Positions 28,691 to 37,758 of a stretch of 64,000 nucleotides of DNA are shown in pieces. Source of the stretch: Lentzea aerocolonigenes (GTDB lineage Bacteria; Actinomycetota; Actinomycetes; Mycobacteriales; Pseudonocardiaceae); NCBI RefSeq assembly GCF_000974445.1, contig NZ_BBOJ01000027.1:62001-126000 (forward strand), given 5' to 3'. Positions within the stretch are counted from its first letter, which is position 1; the number at the start of each line of letters is the position of its first letter. The position numbers and the translations under genes were made by a program. The notes below the pieces were generated by a model. It was not told the DNA's origin and made no database searches. It saw only the letters and a program-made list of their open reading frames with translations.

Positions 28691-29565
28691 TCGCGTCCCA
28701 GATCCCTGTGCACGACCTTGACCGCCATGCCGTCCTCGCTGGCGAGCCGAGCCGCCAGCTCCTCGCTCAGTGCCACACTGCGGTGCTTGCCCCCGGTGCA
28801 CCCGATCGCGAGCGTCAGGTACCGCTTGCCCTCCCTGCGATAACCGGCGCCGATGAGCCTGAGGAGCTCGTGGTACCGGTCGAGGAACTCGTCGGCCCCC
28901 TCCTGGCTCAGCACGTAGTTGCGCACCTCGCCGTCGAGCCCCGTCTGCTCCCGCAACTCGGGAATCCAGAACGGGTTGGGCAGGAACCGCACGTCCATGA
29001 CGAGGTCGGCGTCCATCGGCAGCCCGTACTTGTACCCGAAGCTCAGCACGGTGACCCGCGTCCGCGTGGCGGCCTCGGTGCCGAAGGTGTCCTCGATCTT
29101 GGCCCTGAGCTGATGCACTGACAGTGCTGACGTGTCGAGCACCAGGTCGGCTTCCTGCTTGAGCGGCGTGAGCAGAATCCGCTCGGCCTCGATGCCGTCC
29201 TGCAACCGCCCGTCCCCCTGCATGGGGTGACCGCGCCGCACGGCCTCGAACCGCCGGATGAGCACCGCGTCCGTGGCCTCGAGGAAGAGCACGCGAGGCT
29301 TGTACCCGCGAGCGTCGAGGTCTTTGATGATGGCGGCCAGGTCCTCGGTGAACGCACGGCTGCGCACGTCCATGACGACAGCGACCCTGGTGATCGCCCC
29401 ACGCGCCTGAGCGCCGAGCTCGACCATGGTGGCGATGAGTTCCGGGGGCAGGTTGTCCACGACGAACCAGCCGAGGTCCTCCAGGCACTTGGCCGCGGTG
29501 CTGCGGCCCGCACCGGACAGCCCGGTCACCACGGCGACTTCGATGCCGGACTTCTCCGCGTTCAC
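28687..29565 (-). CDS. rapZ: RNase adapter RapZ / nucleotide-binding protein
   Basis: A P-loop nucleotide-binding protein, an RNA-binding adapter in Escherichia coli; its role in actinobacteria is less clear. The 292-residue product has Walker A as TGLSGAGRSTAAKCLEDLG (Lys replaced by Arg, as I remember in other actinobacterial members) followed by VVDNLPPELIATM. The C-terminal domain has FGYKYGLPMDADLVMDVRFLPNPF and IGCTGGKHRSVALSEELA. GTG at 29565 has GGAG 9 nt before it. An 18-bp repeat array starts about 65 nt upstream. Confidence 0.94.
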   Translation of the reverse strand: MNAEKSGIEVAVVTGLSGAGRSTAAKCLEDLGWFVVDNLPPELIATMVELGAQARGAITRVAVVMDVRSRAFTEDLAAIIKDLDARGYKPRVLFLEATDAVLIRRFEAVRRGHPMQGDGRLQDGIEAERILLTPLKQEADLVLDTSALSVHQLRAKIEDTFGTEAATRTRVTVLSFGYKYGLPMDADLVMDVRFLPNPFWIPELREQTGLDGEVRNYVLSQEGADEFLDRYHELLRLIGAGYRREGKRYLTLAIGCTGGKHRSVALSEELAARLASEDGMAVKVVHRDLGRE

Positions 29566-29630
29566 GACTACGACTCCGTTACCTGTTGATTGGGTTGACG
29601 CTGTTTGTTTGGGCAAGCTCGGTTGGTGGG

Positions 29631-30152
29631 CCCGGTGTTGGGCCTGGTCCCGGGGGTGGGGCCTGGCGGTGTTGGGCCGAGCTTGGTGTTGCGGTCTGGC
29701 TTGGTGTTGCGGTCTGGCTTGGTGTTGCGGTCTGGCTTCGTGCTGCGGTCTGGCTTCGTGCTGCGGTCTGGCTTCGTGCTGCGGTCTCGCTTCGTGCTGC
29801 GGTCTCGCTTCGTGCTGCGGTCTGGCCCGGTGTTGCTGCCAGGTTCGGGGTGTTGCGGCCGAGCCCGGCGTTGGTGCCGACCCCGGTGTTGCGGCCCGGC
29901 CCGTGTTGCCGTCGGGCCCGATGTTGCGATCGAACTCGGTGTGGGGCCAAGCCCGGCTCCACCGCCGAACCCGACGTTCGTGCCAACACCGGTGTTGCCG
30001 CCAACCCCGGTATCGCCGCCGAGCCTGGTGTTGCCGCCGGACCCGATATTGCTGCCGGACCCGGTATCGCTGCCGAGCCCAGGTGTTGCGGCCGGGCTCG
30101 GTATCGCTGCCGAACTCGGGTGTTGCGGCCGGACCCGGTGTTGGCGGCCACG
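29631..30152. repeat. Minisatellite: about 29 units of an 18-bp repeat
   Basis: Eight nearly identical units occupy 29683-29826 (consensus TTSGTGYTGCGGTCTSGC). Flanking this, more diverged units of a CCGGTGTTGCCGCCGAGC type run from 29631 to 30152. Some outer units are 17 or 19 bp, so no frame is kept across the array. The 18-bp period makes all frames look like hexapeptide repeats (ARPQHE, DRSTKP, LVLRSG) without any being convincingly coding. Confidence 0.9.
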
Positions 30153-30522
30153 CCACAACCCGGCGCGCCCGGTGTGAGTCTCCACTGGAACGGCTCCCGC
30201 GCGCGGCAGGTTCGACAGTTGAGACGCTACGTGCCTGGGCGATCCTCGCCACTCGGACGAGTGAACCTGGTCCTGATCCACGCGTGGTGCCGTCTGTTAG
30301 ACGTCCGGAAATCATGGTCATCTTCGCCGCGACAAAAGGAAGGAGCGGGCCGGCGGAGCAATCATCGGGGCGTGCTCCTGGGCACGGTCAGGGGCGCCGC
30401 AGCCTCACTGCGGTGGCTGAACAACTCGGGACTGCTGTGACTGGACAATTCGGGTCCGAGGACGGGTTCGCGCCCGGCGGCGGCGGAAAGCACCGCTGCG
30501 GCGATCGGCGACCCAGCCGCGG
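30153..30522. other. Non-coding interval between repeat array and uvrC repeats
   Basis: About 370 bp with no convincing gene on either strand. It contains the probable promoter region for the rapZ-yvcK-whiA unit, but I cannot point to a clear -10/-35 pair. Confidence 0.5.
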
Positions 30523-30671
30523 TCACGCCTTGCCCCGGCACGGCGTCAGGGGCGGCACGCGCGCGGCGCACGAGCCACACAGCGCGGCCGGCTTCACGCC
30601 TTGCCCCAGGCCGGCATCAGGGCCGGCGCGCACGGTGCAAGAGCCGGACGGCGCGGCCGGGGTCACGCCTT
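30523..30671. repeat. Direct repeat of about 70 bp, three copies, at the uvrC 3' end
   Basis: TCACGCCTT recurs at 30523, 30594 and 30663. The following bases are similar between copies, including GCGGCCGG before and a CCGGC-rich body after. The third copy contains the uvrC stop codon, so the repeat has spread outward from the gene end. Confidence 0.75.
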
Positions 30672-32564
30672 GTCTCCGGAGGACGCCAGGGTTGCCACCA
30701 CCGCCTCGGCCGTGCGGCGGCCCACGCCTGGCACGACGCTGATCTCGTCCACTGTGGCCTGTCGGAGTTTGCGGACCGAGCCGAAGTGCTTGAGCAGGGC
30801 GGCTTTGCGGGTTTCGCCGAGGCCTGGGACGTCGTCGAGTTCGGAGGCGATCATGCGCTTCGAGCGTTTTTGGCGGTGGTAGGCGATGGCGAAGCGGTGG
30901 GCCTCGTCGCGCACTCGTTGGAGGAGGTACAGGGCGTCGCTGGTGCGCGGGAGGATCACCGGGTCTTGCTCGCCTGGGACCCAGACCTCTTCCAGGCGCT
31001 TGGCGAGGCCCACCACTGCCACGTCGGTGATGCCCAGTTCGGCCAGGACGTCGGCTGCCGCTGCGGCTTGGGGGGCGGCGCCGTCCACCACCAGGAGGTT
31101 GGGCGGGTAGGCGAACTTGCGGGGTTTGCCGGTGTCCGGGTCGATGCCCGGGTTGGGGCCGCCGGACGCGGTTTCGCGGAGCATGGCCTGGAAGCGGCGG
31201 CGGACCACTTCGGCGATGGAGGCCACGTCGCCTTCCGTGGCGGCTTCGCGGAGGGCGAAGCGGCGGTACTCGGACTTGCGGGCCAGGCCGTCTTCGAAGA
31301 CGACCAGGGAGGCCACCACGTCGGTGCCCTGGACGTGGCTGATGTCGATGCACTCGATGCGCAGCGGAGCCGTGTCCAGCATCAGGGCGTCCTGCAGTTC
31401 GCCCAACGCTGCCGAGCGGGCTGTCAGGTCGCCGGCGCGGCGGAGTTTGTGCTGGGCGAACGCTTCCGCGGCGTTGCGGGCCACGGTTTCCATCAGCGCC
31501 CGCTTGTCGCCGCGCTGTGGAACGCGCAGCGCCACGCGGGAGCCGCGTTGTTCGGAGAGCAGATCCTCCAAAGCGGACGCGTCGTCCGGCAGCACGGGGA
31601 CCAGGACCTCGCGCGGGGTGCTCTCGGTGTTGTCGCCGTAGAACTGCATGATGAACTGGTCGACCAGCGCCGCGTCGTCGACCGCCTCGACCTTGTCCAG
31701 CACCCAGCCCCGCTGGCCGCGCACCCGGCCGCCGCGAACGTGGAAGACCTGGACCGAGACCTCGAGCTCGTCCTGCGCGAACGCCATCACGTCCGCGTCC
31801 GTGCCGTCGCCCAGCACGACGGCCTGCTTCTCCATCGCACGGCGCAACGCGCCCAGGTCGTCTCGCAGGCGGGCCGCTCGCTCGAACTCGAGGGCGTCCG
31901 ACGCGGCCGACATCTCGCGTTCCAGGCGGCGGATCATGTGGTCCGTCTTGCCCGCCAGGAAGTCGCAGAAGTCCTCGACGATCTCGCGGTGTTCGGAGGC
32001 GGAAACCTTGCCCACGCAAGGAGCCGAGCACTTGTCGATGTAGCCGAGCAGGCACGGGCGCCCGATCTGCCCGTGGCGCTTGAAAACGCCGGCGGAACAG
32101 GTGCGCGCCGGGAACACGCGCAGCAGCAGGTCGAGCGTCTCGCGGATCGCCCACGCGTGCGCGAACGGCCCGAAGTAGCGCACGCCCTTCTTGCGCGGGC
32201 CGCGGTACACGTGCAGCCGCGGGTAGTCCTCGTGCAGCGTCACGGCCAGCACCGGGTACGACTTGTCGTCGCGGTACCGGACGTTGAAGCGCGGGTCGAA
32301 CTCCTTGATCCAGTTGTACTCGAGCTGCAGCGCCTCGACCTCGGTGGTGACGACCGTCCACTCGACGGAGGCCGCCGTCGTCACCATCTGGCGGGTGCGC
32401 GGGTGCAGCCCGGCGAGATCCGCGAAGTACGAGTTCAGCCTGCTGCGCAAGCTCTTCGCCTTGCCGACGTACACGACCCGGCCACCGGCGTCGCGGAACT
32501 TGTAGACGCCGGGAGCCTCAGGAATCGTGCCCACCGCGGGGCGGTACGTCGAGGGATCTGCCAC
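30663..32564 (-). CDS. uvrC: Excinuclease ABC subunit C
   Basis: UvrC makes both incisions in nucleotide excision repair. The 633-residue product has the GIY-YIG domain near the start ([25 protein letters not shown]), a Cys-rich segment ([18 protein letters not shown]), the UVR motif region and the RNase H-like domain ([23 protein letters not shown]). It ends with C-terminal HhH motifs ([33 protein letters not shown]). GTG at 32564 (VADPSTYRP) matches the usual N-terminus; TTG 32594 is possible. Confidence 0.96.
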   Translation of the reverse strand: MADPSTYRPAVGTIPEAPGVYKFRDAGGRVVYVGKAKSLRSRLNSYFADLAGLHPRTRQMVTTAASVEWTVVTTEVEALQLEYNWIKEFDPRFNVRYRDDKSYPVLAVTLHEDYPRLHVYRGPRKKGVRYFGPFAHAWAIRETLDLLLRVFPARTCSAGVFKRHGQIGRPCLLGYIDKCSAPCVGKVSASEHREIVEDFCDFLAGKTDHMIRRLEREMSAASDALEFERAARLRDDLGALRRAMEKQAVVLGDGTDADVMAFAQDELEVSVQVFHVRGGRVRGQRGWVLDKVEAVDDAALVDQFIMQFYGDNTESTPREVLVPVLPDDASALEDLLSEQRGSRVALRVPQRGDKRALMETVARNAAEAFAQHKLRRAGDLTARSAALGELQDALMLDTAPLRIECIDISHVQGTDVVASLVVFEDGLARKSEYRRFALREAATEGDVASIAEVVRRRFQAMLRETASGGPNPGIDPDTGKPRKFAYPPNLLVVDGAAPQAAAAADVLAELGITDVAVVGLAKRLEEVWVPGEQDPVILPRTSDALYLLQRVRDEAHRFAIAYHRQKRSKRMIASELDDVPGLGETRKAALLKHFGSVRKLRQATVDEISVVPGVGRRTAEAVVATLASSGDKA

Positions 32565-32606
32565 GCCGTCAAGACTATCGACGTGGTCTGACAAAAACAG
32601 AAAGGG

Positions 32607-33071
32607 TCAGGCCAGGACCACTTGGTCGCCCTGAACGCGCACCGCGACCGCACGCAGGCCGGTCGTCGCCGGCCCCTTCTTCACCGAGCCGTCCGCGGGC
32701 GAGAACTGGCTGCCGTGCGCGGGGCAGGTGATGGTGCCGCCGGCAGGTTCCCCGACCATCGCTCCCTGGTGCGTGCACGTCGCGTCGTAGGCCTTCACCT
32801 CGGTCGCGGAGATCCGCGCCACGACGATCTTCTTGCCATCAGGGCTGTTGACCAAGGCGCCGCCGCCTTCAGGCACGTCGGCCAGCGCGACGAGAGCGCC
32901 CCCGGTGGATCCCGACGTCGGCGTGGAGCCGTTCTGCTTGGGGGTCGAGCTCGAGCCGGTGCCCGAAGGAGCCGGCGAGCTGCACGCGGTCACGAGTCCA
33001 CTCGGCACCGCGAGGGCGACCACGATTCCGCACAGCGCCGCCCGCCTGCTGACCGGGCTTTCGGTGTTCAC
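32607..33071 (-). CDS. Rieske [2Fe-2S] lipoprotein, copy 1
   Basis: An exported single-domain ferredoxin-like Rieske protein of 154 residues. The cluster ligands are in CTHQGAMVG and CPAHGSQF (Cys-x-His and Cys-x2-His, about residues 98-120). The N-terminus has SRRAALCGI followed by a hydrophobic stretch and lipobox LVTAC, suggesting Tat export and lipid anchoring. GTG at 33071 has GGAGGAA upstream. A second copy lies at 33997 on the same strand. Electron partner unknown. Confidence 0.88.
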   Translation of the reverse strand: MNTESPVSRRAALCGIVVALAVPSGLVTACSSPAPSGTGSSSTPKQNGSTPTSGSTGGALVALADVPEGGGALVNSPDGKKIVVARISATEVKAYDATCTHQGAMVGEPAGGTITCPAHGSQFSPADGSVKKGPATTGLRAVAVRVQGDQVVLA

Positions 33072-33187
33072 GACCGTTCCTCCGTGGTGGTGGGTGTCCG
33101 GGTTCACACCACAGCATTACGCGAGGAGATCGACGAGAGTTCAGCCAGAAGCCCGATGCACAGCAAACCCACAGGTAGATTCCGAAC

Positions 33188-34018
33188 GTGCGCAAGGATC
33201 TTCTGGCCATCGCCGACGCGCTGCTCCCCGGCACACGGCTGGACGACGCATACCCGGCGCCCGACGGCAACATCCACGACGTGCTGCTGATCCCCGGCAA
33301 GGCCGCGGTCAGGGTCAGCAAACGGCCGCTGGCGGCGAAGTCGATGCCCCGCCACGTCGAAGTCCTCCGGCAGCTGGCTTCCCGGAGCCTGCCGTTCCAG
33401 GTCCCGGAGCCCCTCACCCCCGTGACGATGTTCGGTGACCGGGCCGCCGTCGCCGTGTCCTGGGTCGACGGCACCGCCCTGCCCAGACACCAGGGCGATC
33501 CCGAACAGATCGCCGAGGTCTTGGAAGCCGTGCGCGCAGTCCCCCTGGACGACGCGCTGCTCACACCCCTGGACGGGCGAAAGCGAGGCCCGTCCTGGTC
33601 GACAACGATCACCGAGGAGATCCTCCCCCGCCTGCCCGCGCACCACCGGCAGGAAGCACAACGGCGTCTCGACGCCGCCCTCGCCCTGGAACCCGTGCCC
33701 GACGCCCTCGTGCACGGCGACCTCGGCGGTTCCAACGTCCACTGGTCAGAGAAAGGGAAGCTCGTCGGCATCCTCGACTGGGACGCGGCCATGCCCGGCG
33801 ACCCCGCCGTCGACGCCGCCCTGATGGCCTGGCACGGCTGGGACAACGTCCGCCGCGCCGTCTCCGCCGACACCTACCGCCGCGCCCGCACCTGGGACGC
33901 CCTGTTCGGCGTCGAGCACCTGGTCGCCACCATGAACGGCCGCCCCATGACCAGCCCGGACGGCTTCGTCCAGGCGATCGTGCCCTGGCTGGAAGCTCAG
34001 GAGAGCAGCAGGTCCTGA
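33188..34018 (+). CDS. APH-fold phosphotransferase
   Basis: A 276-residue aminoglycoside-phosphotransferase/choline-kinase-like protein. The catalytic loop is seen in DALVHGDLGGSNVHW (Asp base and Asn) and the metal-binding Asp in VGILDWDAAMPGDPAVD. The substrate could be an antibiotic, a sugar or another alcohol; nothing nearby identifies it. It sits between two Rieske lipoprotein genes on the opposite strand and overlaps the second one by 22 nt at its 3' end. Confidence 0.82.
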   Translation: MRKDLLAIADALLPGTRLDDAYPAPDGNIHDVLLIPGKAAVRVSKRPLAAKSMPRHVEVLRQLASRSLPFQVPEPLTPVTMFGDRAAVAVSWVDGTALPRHQGDPEQIAEVLEAVRAVPLDDALLTPLDGRKRGPSWSTTITEEILPRLPAHHRQEAQRRLDAALALEPVPDALVHGDLGGSNVHWSEKGKLVGILDWDAAMPGDPAVDAALMAWHGWDNVRRAVSADTYRRARTWDALFGVEHLVATMNGRPMTSPDGFVQAIVPWLEAQESSRS

Positions 34019-34404
34019 CCGGAAACCGAGATCGCGACCTCCGTCAGCCCCGACGTGGCGGGCCCCTTGCGCACAGCACCGGAGGACGGGTCGAAAGCGC
34101 TCCCGTGCAACGGGCAGGTGATGACACCACCGGCGGGAGGGTTGACCAACGAGCCCACGTGCGGGCAGGCCGGGTTGAACGCGCGAAATTCACCCGATTG
34201 AGGCTGCACGACCAGGAGCTGGGCGTTGCCGGGCATGTCCACCAGCACGCCGCTGCCCACCGGCACGGACGCTGCCGAGGTCACGCGATCCCCCGGCCGG
34301 GCGGTCCCCACGCCACCCGTCTTGCGAGGAGCGGGCTCGCCACAGGCGCCCAAGGCGGCAGCGAGCCCACACAACAACAGCACTGAACGACGATCCACGA
34401 GCAC
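33997..34404 (-). CDS. Rieske [2Fe-2S] lipoprotein, copy 2
   Basis: A 135-residue exported Rieske protein with CPHVGS and CPLHGSAF cluster motifs. Its short N-terminus ends in a lipobox (AAALGAC), so it is probably anchored outside the membrane. The end of both Rieske proteins is alike (KKGPATTGL / RKGPATSGL, then VQGDQVVL / VSGQDLLL), pointing to duplication. GTG at 34404 and GTG 6 nt later are both possible starts. Confidence 0.86.
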   Translation of the reverse strand: MLVDRRSVLLLCGLAAALGACGEPAPRKTGGVGTARPGDRVTSAASVPVGSGVLVDMPGNAQLLVVQPQSGEFRAFNPACPHVGSLVNPPAGGVITCPLHGSAFDPSSGAVRKGPATSGLTEVAISVSGQDLLLS

Positions 34405-34407
34405 CGA

Positions 34408-34902
34408 TTATCGGCGCTGGTCCTCCGCGGCTGCCGTCCGGGCCAGTGCCAGCACGGCGGTGAACGGCGGGAACCAGTGCCGGGAGTGCGACGGCGGGTT
34501 CGCCCAGCGCAGCGATCCGTACCTGGTCATCGTGGGTGGGAGGGCGATCCGGTGCGGCGAGCGCACGAACTGGACCTCCGGCGGCGCCTTCAGGTGCGTC
34601 GGGAGCAACGCGACCAGTTCGGCGAGGAAGATCCAGTGTTCGCGGGGGCCGGGGATGACGGTGACCGGGCCGGCGAGCATCCGCGACTTCAGGTCGGCCA
34701 GCACGCGCGACCCGATTCGCGCGGGCATGGCCAGTGCGGTGGTGGCGGGGCCGAGGGGCAGGAACACGCCTTGCTCGGTGACCGTCACCTGCCAGCCGAG
34801 CAGCCGGTAACCGGCGACGGCCTCGCCGATCATCCGGTCGTGTCCCCTGTTCTGTGGGATCCCGGCACTACCGTGGCCGGTCTCCGCGGTCGTGAGACTC
34901 AT
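34408..34902 (-). CDS. Hypothetical soluble protein
   Basis: Not recognised. The 164-residue product has no signal or membrane segment. The core AVAGYRLLGWQVTVTEQGVF and PGPREHWIFLAELVALLP read like a mixed alpha/beta domain of the kind found next to primase/polymerase-type proteins, but no catalytic motif is clear. ATG at 34902 has GGGGAGG about 11 nt upstream. It is followed closely (3 nt) by the Rieske copy 2 gene, so the two may be co-transcribed. Confidence 0.6.
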   Translation of the reverse strand: MSLTTAETGHGSAGIPQNRGHDRMIGEAVAGYRLLGWQVTVTEQGVFLPLGPATTALAMPARIGSRVLADLKSRMLAGPVTVIPGPREHWIFLAELVALLPTHLKAPPEVQFVRSPHRIALPPTMTRYGSLRWANPPSHSRHWFPPFTAVLALARTAAAEDQRR

Positions 34903-35018
34903 CGGCGGTTGTCCTCCCCGTAGGTGGGTCAGGCACTGGTCGAACCACGGGGATCGACCCGCGACCCGACGATGTGCAGGGTGCGTTGCACTTCCCTCCA
35001 ACACCACTCGCCCGGTGC

Positions 35019-35051
35019 ATGAGCCTCATGCGCCGGGCGTATGAAGCTCAT
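35019..35051. promoter_or_regulatory. Tandem operator-like palindromes upstream of the XRE gene
   Basis: ATGAGCCTCAT at 35019-35029 and ATGAAGCTCAT at 35041-35051 share ATGA-N3-TCAT and are centred 22 bp apart, two helical turns. They lie about 125 bp before the regulator start in an otherwise gene-free 270-bp interval, so autoregulation is a reasonable guess. Confidence 0.45.
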
Positions 35052-35173
35052 CCGCCGCACGGAGGTACGAGCACTGCGACACGCGAATCCATTACGTCTT
35101 ATGCATGAGATGGATGGACTGACGATCACAGCTCCGTACACTTGGTAAACGCTCAGTGACGGGGGCGAGGCCG

Positions 35174-36718
35174 ATGGATACCGCGAGACCCAAATCCAGG
35201 CGCGCTTGCCCGTGTGGAGCGTTCATCGCCGCCGACAACACCGATCGCCTTTGTCACCGGTGCCGGCGCAACGCCCGTTCGGACGTCCACGGCCCCCCTG
35301 CCGTCCCGGACGACTTCTGGGACAACCCCGCGATCACGGCCGCCTTCGCGGACCGCGACATGGGTGCACTGATCTCCGCTTACCGGCACCACCCGCAGCA
35401 CTTGAGCCGGGTCAGCCAGGACCGCATGGCGGGCTGGCTCGGCATCAGCCAGGCGCAGCTCTCGCGGTACGAGTCGGGCGAGAACCAGATCGACCGCCTC
35501 GACCGGCTGCGCCACTTCGCGCTCGTGCTCGGTGTACCGGGCGAACGACTGTGGTTCGACCGAGTCGTCATCCCAGCTCAGGCAGGCTCACTCGACACGA
35601 GCCCGCCAGACGTGCTCGCCGCCCCCTGGGAGGCGACGAGCATTGCCCGTTCGGTCGAGGAGACGGCGAGGAGCGACTTGGCGATCAGCAGACGAGCGGC
35701 GCTCACCGGAGCGGCCGCGGTGACGGTGGGATCCGCACTGGTCGAGCCGCTGCAGCGGTGGTTGCACCCGCTGCAGAACCTGTCGAAGTGGTCGTCGCAC
35801 TCGGCGATCAGCGAGGAGGAGCTCGCCGCCCTGCAGCGCGTGGCCGACGGCCTGCGCGGCTGGGGCGGCAGGGGCGGCTACGGACTGGCGCGCAAGGCGG
35901 TGCTGGGGCAGCTCGACGAGCTGGCCGAACGCCTCCAGCGCGCGCCCGCGGGCCCGACGACAGAACGCGCGTTCTTCATCGGCGCGGAACTGTCCAAGGT
36001 GGCGGCGAGCATGTCGTTCGACGCGGGCCTGCACAACGCGGCCCAGCGCTACTACGTGCTGGCGGTCCGCATGGCCAAGGCAGGCCACAACGACGGCTTC
36101 GCGGCACTGTGCCTGGCCGCCATGGCGCGGCAGATGTTCGACCTGGGCCGCCCGGAGGACGGCCTGGAGCTCGTCCAGCTCGGCCAGTACGGCACCCGCC
36201 GGACCGGCACGCCGACTCTGAAGGCCCTGCTGCTGACCCGCGAGGCCTGGGCCTACGCCCAGATGGGCAAGACCCGCGAGTTCCACCAGGCCGTGGGCAT
36301 GGCCCAGGACAGCTTCGCCCAGCGCGAGGCGGACAGCGAACCGCGCTACCTCCACAGCTTCGACGAGGCGGAACTCGAGGGCGTGATCGGGGCACGGTGC
36401 CGCGACCTCGCCAAACACGACCCGGCTCAGGCCGTGTTCGCCGAACAACACATCCGGCGGGCCCTGGAACTGCGAGACCCGTCGAAGGTGCGCAACCGCG
36501 CTTTCGACGTGATCGGACTGGCGCGCACCAAGATGGTCGCGGGAGACCCGGAGGCGGCGTGCGGGTTGATCAACGAGGTTCTGCCGACAGCGGCGAAGCT
36601 CTCCTCGGGCCGGGTGCTCCGCAAACTGGAGGACTTCGCCAAGGAAGCGGCTACGCACCGCCACATCCGCGCCGTTCAGGAGACACGCGACGCGATCAGA
36701 GCGATCCGGACGGCTTGA
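35174..36718 (+). CDS. XRE-family regulator with Zn-knuckle and helical-repeat C-terminus
   Basis: A 514-residue cytoplasmic regulator. Four cysteines (about 12, 14, 27 and 30) form a CxC-x12-CxxC knuckle. An XRE helix-turn-helix lies about 81-125 (SQDRMAGWLGISQAQLSRYE). From about 170 to the end the sequence is helical, TPR-like (RAFFIGAELSKVAASMSFD, AWAYAQMGKTREFHQAVGMAQ). ATG at 35174 (MDTARPKS) has GAGG upstream; GTG at 35156 is an alternative. The stop shares a base with the SLOG gene ATG, so the two are coupled. Confidence 0.85.
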   Translation: MDTARPKSRRACPCGAFIAADNTDRLCHRCRRNARSDVHGPPAVPDDFWDNPAITAAFADRDMGALISAYRHHPQHLSRVSQDRMAGWLGISQAQLSRYESGENQIDRLDRLRHFALVLGVPGERLWFDRVVIPAQAGSLDTSPPDVLAAPWEATSIARSVEETARSDLAISRRAALTGAAAVTVGSALVEPLQRWLHPLQNLSKWSSHSAISEEELAALQRVADGLRGWGGRGGYGLARKAVLGQLDELAERLQRAPAGPTTERAFFIGAELSKVAASMSFDAGLHNAAQRYYVLAVRMAKAGHNDGFAALCLAAMARQMFDLGRPEDGLELVQLGQYGTRRTGTPTLKALLLTREAWAYAQMGKTREFHQAVGMAQDSFAQREADSEPRYLHSFDEAELEGVIGARCRDLAKHDPAQAVFAEQHIRRALELRDPSKVRNRAFDVIGLARTKMVAGDPEAACGLINEVLPTAAKLSSGRVLRKLEDFAKEAATHRHIRAVQETRDAIRAIRTA

Positions 36719-37194
36719 TGCGAGTAGGCATCACCGGCCACAGCAACCTGGTCCCCGACTGCGTTCCGGCCGTGCAGGCAGCGCTCACCGAGGTTCTTCA
36801 GGACCTCGACCGGCCACTGGTCGGCGTCACGTGCCTGGCACCGGGCGCCGACCAGGTCTTCGCCAGAGCCGTCCTGGCTCTCGGCGGGCAGGTCGAGGTG
36901 GTCCTCCCGGCTCTGGACTACCGGGACCGCCTGAAACCGCACCAGGTGGCCGACTACGACGAACTGCGCGCCGCCGCCACGGTGGTCAGCGTCCTGCCGC
37001 ACATGTCCAGCGGGCGCCAGGCCTACGTGGCGGCGAACGAACGCATGCTCGCCTCGGTGGAGATGCTGATCGCGGTGTGGGACGGCGTGCCGGCGCAGGG
37101 CAAGGGCGGCACGGCGGACGTGGTGGAGCAGGCGCGGGCGTCCGGCGTCCCGATCGAGGTGGTGTGGCCACCGGAGGCGCGCAGGAAGTCCTGA
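36718..37194 (+). CDS. SLOG-like nucleotide-binding protein
   Basis: A 158-residue Rossmann-like protein of the SLOG superfamily type: N-terminal VGITGHSNL, then VTCLAPGADQVFARAVLALGG and AVWDGVPAQGKGGTADVVEQA. The family binds or processes small nucleotides and is often found in signalling or defence operons. ATG overlaps the regulator stop (TGATG). No catalytic role can be assigned from sequence alone; a nucleotide sensor working with the upstream regulator is my inference. Confidence 0.75.
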   Translation: MRVGITGHSNLVPDCVPAVQAALTEVLQDLDRPLVGVTCLAPGADQVFARAVLALGGQVEVVLPALDYRDRLKPHQVADYDELRAAATVVSVLPHMSSGRQAYVAANERMLASVEMLIAVWDGVPAQGKGGTADVVEQARASGVPIEVVWPPEARRKS

Positions 37195-37296
37195 CGCCGG
37201 GACCGCTACTCCAGCAGAGGGAAGTTCGTCGGCAACCGGACCAACTCGGCCCGCCGGTCTACCCCCGGCCCCCGACGTTGATCACGATTTCAGGGC

Positions 37297-37758
37297 ATGG
37301 CAGCCGATCCGTTCGCTCGCCTGGCCGACCGCCAGCACGCACTGCGAACAGCCCTGCGGGCCCTCCAGGCCGCGGGCCCTGGCAGCCCCGACTTCCCCTC
37401 CTTGGTCGCGGAGACCGACAAGGAGGTCACCGCGGTGATGGAAGCGCGCAGGGACGTGGAAGCGGCCAGGCTGGCCACCCCGAACCGCGCTCTGGCCGCC
37501 GCGACGACCACGGCGGCGCTGATCGTCGCCGTGGGCTGGTTCGACGCCTGGTCCCTGCTCTCCCTCCTCCTCGCCACCGCCACGGCGGCAGCGGTCCTCG
37601 TGGACCCCACCGGCCGCCACCTCTTGGAGCCGAGGGCCAGGACGACGGCCATCACGGCCGCCCTGATCGCCACCGTCGCCACCCCGCTGGCACACGGCTG
37701 GGCAACAGCAATCACCGCCGCAGGCATCGCGTGGTGGGCCTGGAGGACGCTCAAATGA
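37297..37758 (+). CDS. Small membrane protein with four hydrophobic segments
   Basis: Not recognised. The 153-residue product has a charged, helical N-terminus (residues 1-60), then about four hydrophobic stretches (from ALAAATTTAALIVAVGWF to AIAAGIAWWAW). The stop overlaps the next ATG by 4 nt. A gap of 102 nt separates it from the SLOG gene. Its position suggests it tethers or signals for the coiled-coil protein encoded next. Confidence 0.65.
   Translation: MAADPFARLADRQHALRTALRALQAAGPGSPDFPSLVAETDKEVTAVMEARRDVEAARLATPNRALAAATTTAALIVAVGWFDAWSLLSLLLATATAAAVLVDPTGRHLLEPRARTTAITAALIATVATPLAHGWATAITAAGIAWWAWRTLK

Noticed and set aside
29683-29826. Array of short direct repeats considered as a CRISPR.
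   Set aside because: Units abut without unique spacers, and no cas genes are near.
29426-30742. Long open frames on both strands through the 18-bp array, resembling hexapeptide-repeat proteins.
   Set aside because: An 18-bp period with no stop in any frame gives open frames on both strands by itself. Unit lengths of 17 and 19 bp break the frame, no ribosome site fits, and the frames overlap rapZ or run into uvrC repeats.
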